27,381 bases of DNA from NCBI GenBank assembly GCA_003427395.1, contig BFEA01000378.1, forward strand, positions 157,282 through 184,662, given 5' to 3'. The stretch is from Chara braunii (Eukaryota > Streptophyta > Charophyceae > Charales > Characeae). A program made the translations under genes and the position numbers. This document shows, in pieces, positions 26,696 through 27,381 of the stretch (position 1 is the stretch's first letter; every line of letters starts with the position of its first letter). The notes under the pieces were generated by a model, which worked only from the letters and a program-made list of their open reading frames with translations, was not told where the DNA came from and did not search any database.

Positions 26696-26736
26696 TCAGG
26701 TTAGCTGGAGATCCCCCTTGTCTAACCTGACAAGGG
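26696..26736 (-). other. Possible pseudoknot in the element leader
   Basis: In minus sense, CCCTTGT and ACAAGGG can form a 7-bp stem whose loop CAGGTTAG is fully complementary to CTAACCTG downstream (9 bp when counted with its neighbour). The two stems interleave. They are either an H-type pseudoknot or two alternative hairpins. This is seen as complementarity only. Confidence 0.45.
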
Positions 26737-27381
26737 ACATGTATCACAATAAATCAGCCAAAGAAAACTAACTGCAGCAATGGAGATTTCGAGGGGTGCA
26801 GACGGTCGCCGAGCCAGACGCGGGGCTGTATGTGATAACAGGCGGTAAGGCCAGTCAAGATCCCCTTGAAAGGAATGCCCTTGCTAGCCGTATGTCCCCC
26901 AAGTTCAGCACAGCAAAGAGAAGCACTGACGGCAACAGATTTGGGCCCAAAAGGTCCTGTCCCGTTGGGCCTGGTCCCACTGGGTCTCGAGGGGTCCCAA
27001 GTAGGTCATGGACCAGGACCAACGAGATTGGGGTACCAAGTCAGTCCCAAACTGCCTCTACTGTACTGAAAAGGAAAAGACACTTTTCAGCAAGAACTTA
27101 CCCCTACAGCCGTTCAGAAATGAAAAAGATATGTCATTTAGAACAGATACATCATCCATCCATCCGTCATGTGAGAAAGCAATCCACATGCTCACACACA
27201 CAACCAAGACCGCAGAGAAGAGGAAGAGAGCCCAGCACACCCCCAACAGGCCATGAAGCACCAGGCAACCTCCCACGGGCATACCCAGGTCACACAGCAC
27301 TTACCTGTGAGGCCCCTCCTCCAAAGATGGATAACGACTCACCCCCCTCTCTCATAAGTCCTCCTGACCCCTAGCTACCAC

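Larger units (their letters stand above)
20948..27381 (-). mobile_element. Degenerate Ty3/gypsy chromovirus-like retrotransposon (minus strand)
   Basis: In minus direction the order is leader, gag with zinc knuckle, protease, RT, RNase H, integrase, chromodomain-like tail, polypurine tract, LTR start TGTAATGACCC. A chromodomain after integrase is the hallmark of chromoviruses within Ty3/gypsy. Frame changes occur near 25760, 24650, 24570, 22765 and 21990, and stops at several places, so this copy is not autonomous. The right LTR edge is not visible in the window. Confidence 0.85.
26366..27381 (-). other. Leader and 5' LTR side of the minus-strand element
   Basis: No gene is supported. A long + frame at 26796-27374 starts only at GTG and shows no domain. 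The stretch holds an (AATA)n microsatellite and an overlapping inverted-repeat structure. The primer-binding site was not recognised (no TGGTATCAGAGC here), and the LTR boundary could not be placed. Confidence 0.5.

Noticed and set aside
26796-27374. 192-codon + strand frame at the right end
   Set aside because: It starts only at GTG, is low in recognisable features, lies in the leader/LTR side of the minus-strand element, and has no supporting motif.

Overview
This is a eukaryotic, transposable-element-rich window with no bacterial or phage gene organisation. It holds decayed Ty3/gypsy-type LTR retrotransposons on both strands, many micro- and minisatellites, and long non-coding stretches. 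The retroelement style and base composition suggest a plant-lineage genome, and my best guess is a charophyte (Chara-like) alga. That is inference from family resemblance, not proof. No tRNA, rRNA or CRISPR array was seen.

Layout. 1-645 is a 54-bp minisatellite of about 12 copies. 646-3611 has no gene I can support. 3612-7773 is the most unusual part: a head-to-tail array on the + strand of four diverged members (called A, B, C, D here) of one protein family of about 250 residues that I do not recognise, plus two small chimeric copies between A and B made by a local tandem duplication. After a small ORF (7809-8144) follows a broken + strand gag-pol: gag (8234-9843), protease (10048-11328), reverse transcriptase/RNase H (11351-12806) and integrase (12801-14684). 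A 66-bp tandem repeat comes next, then an intact 221-codon ORF (15163-15825) with a nuclear-localisation-like stretch and a SUMO-interacting-like motif. 15826-17567 is repeat-rich and non-coding.

A primer-binding site and LTR edge on the minus strand lie at 17568-17583. A + strand RNase H/integrase relic spans 18628-19470. From 20948 to past the right end lies a second Ty3/gypsy element on the minus strand. In its own direction it reads LTR and leader (right), gag, protease, RT, RNase H, integrase, a chromodomain-like tail, polypurine tract and 3' LTR (20948 leftwards).

How it fits together. A-D share direction and close spacing with gag-pol, and several of these ORFs have a 3'-splice-site-like TGTGCAG 10-17 bases before the ATG. 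This suggests that A-D, gag-pol and perhaps the 15163 ORF belong to one large retroelement with accessory genes, possibly expressed by alternative splicing. B and D are uninterrupted while gag-pol carries at least nine stops and several frameshifts. Many stops in both elements can be explained by C-to-T or G-to-A changes. No LTR pair bracketing the + strand element could be found by eye, so the limits of that element remain open.
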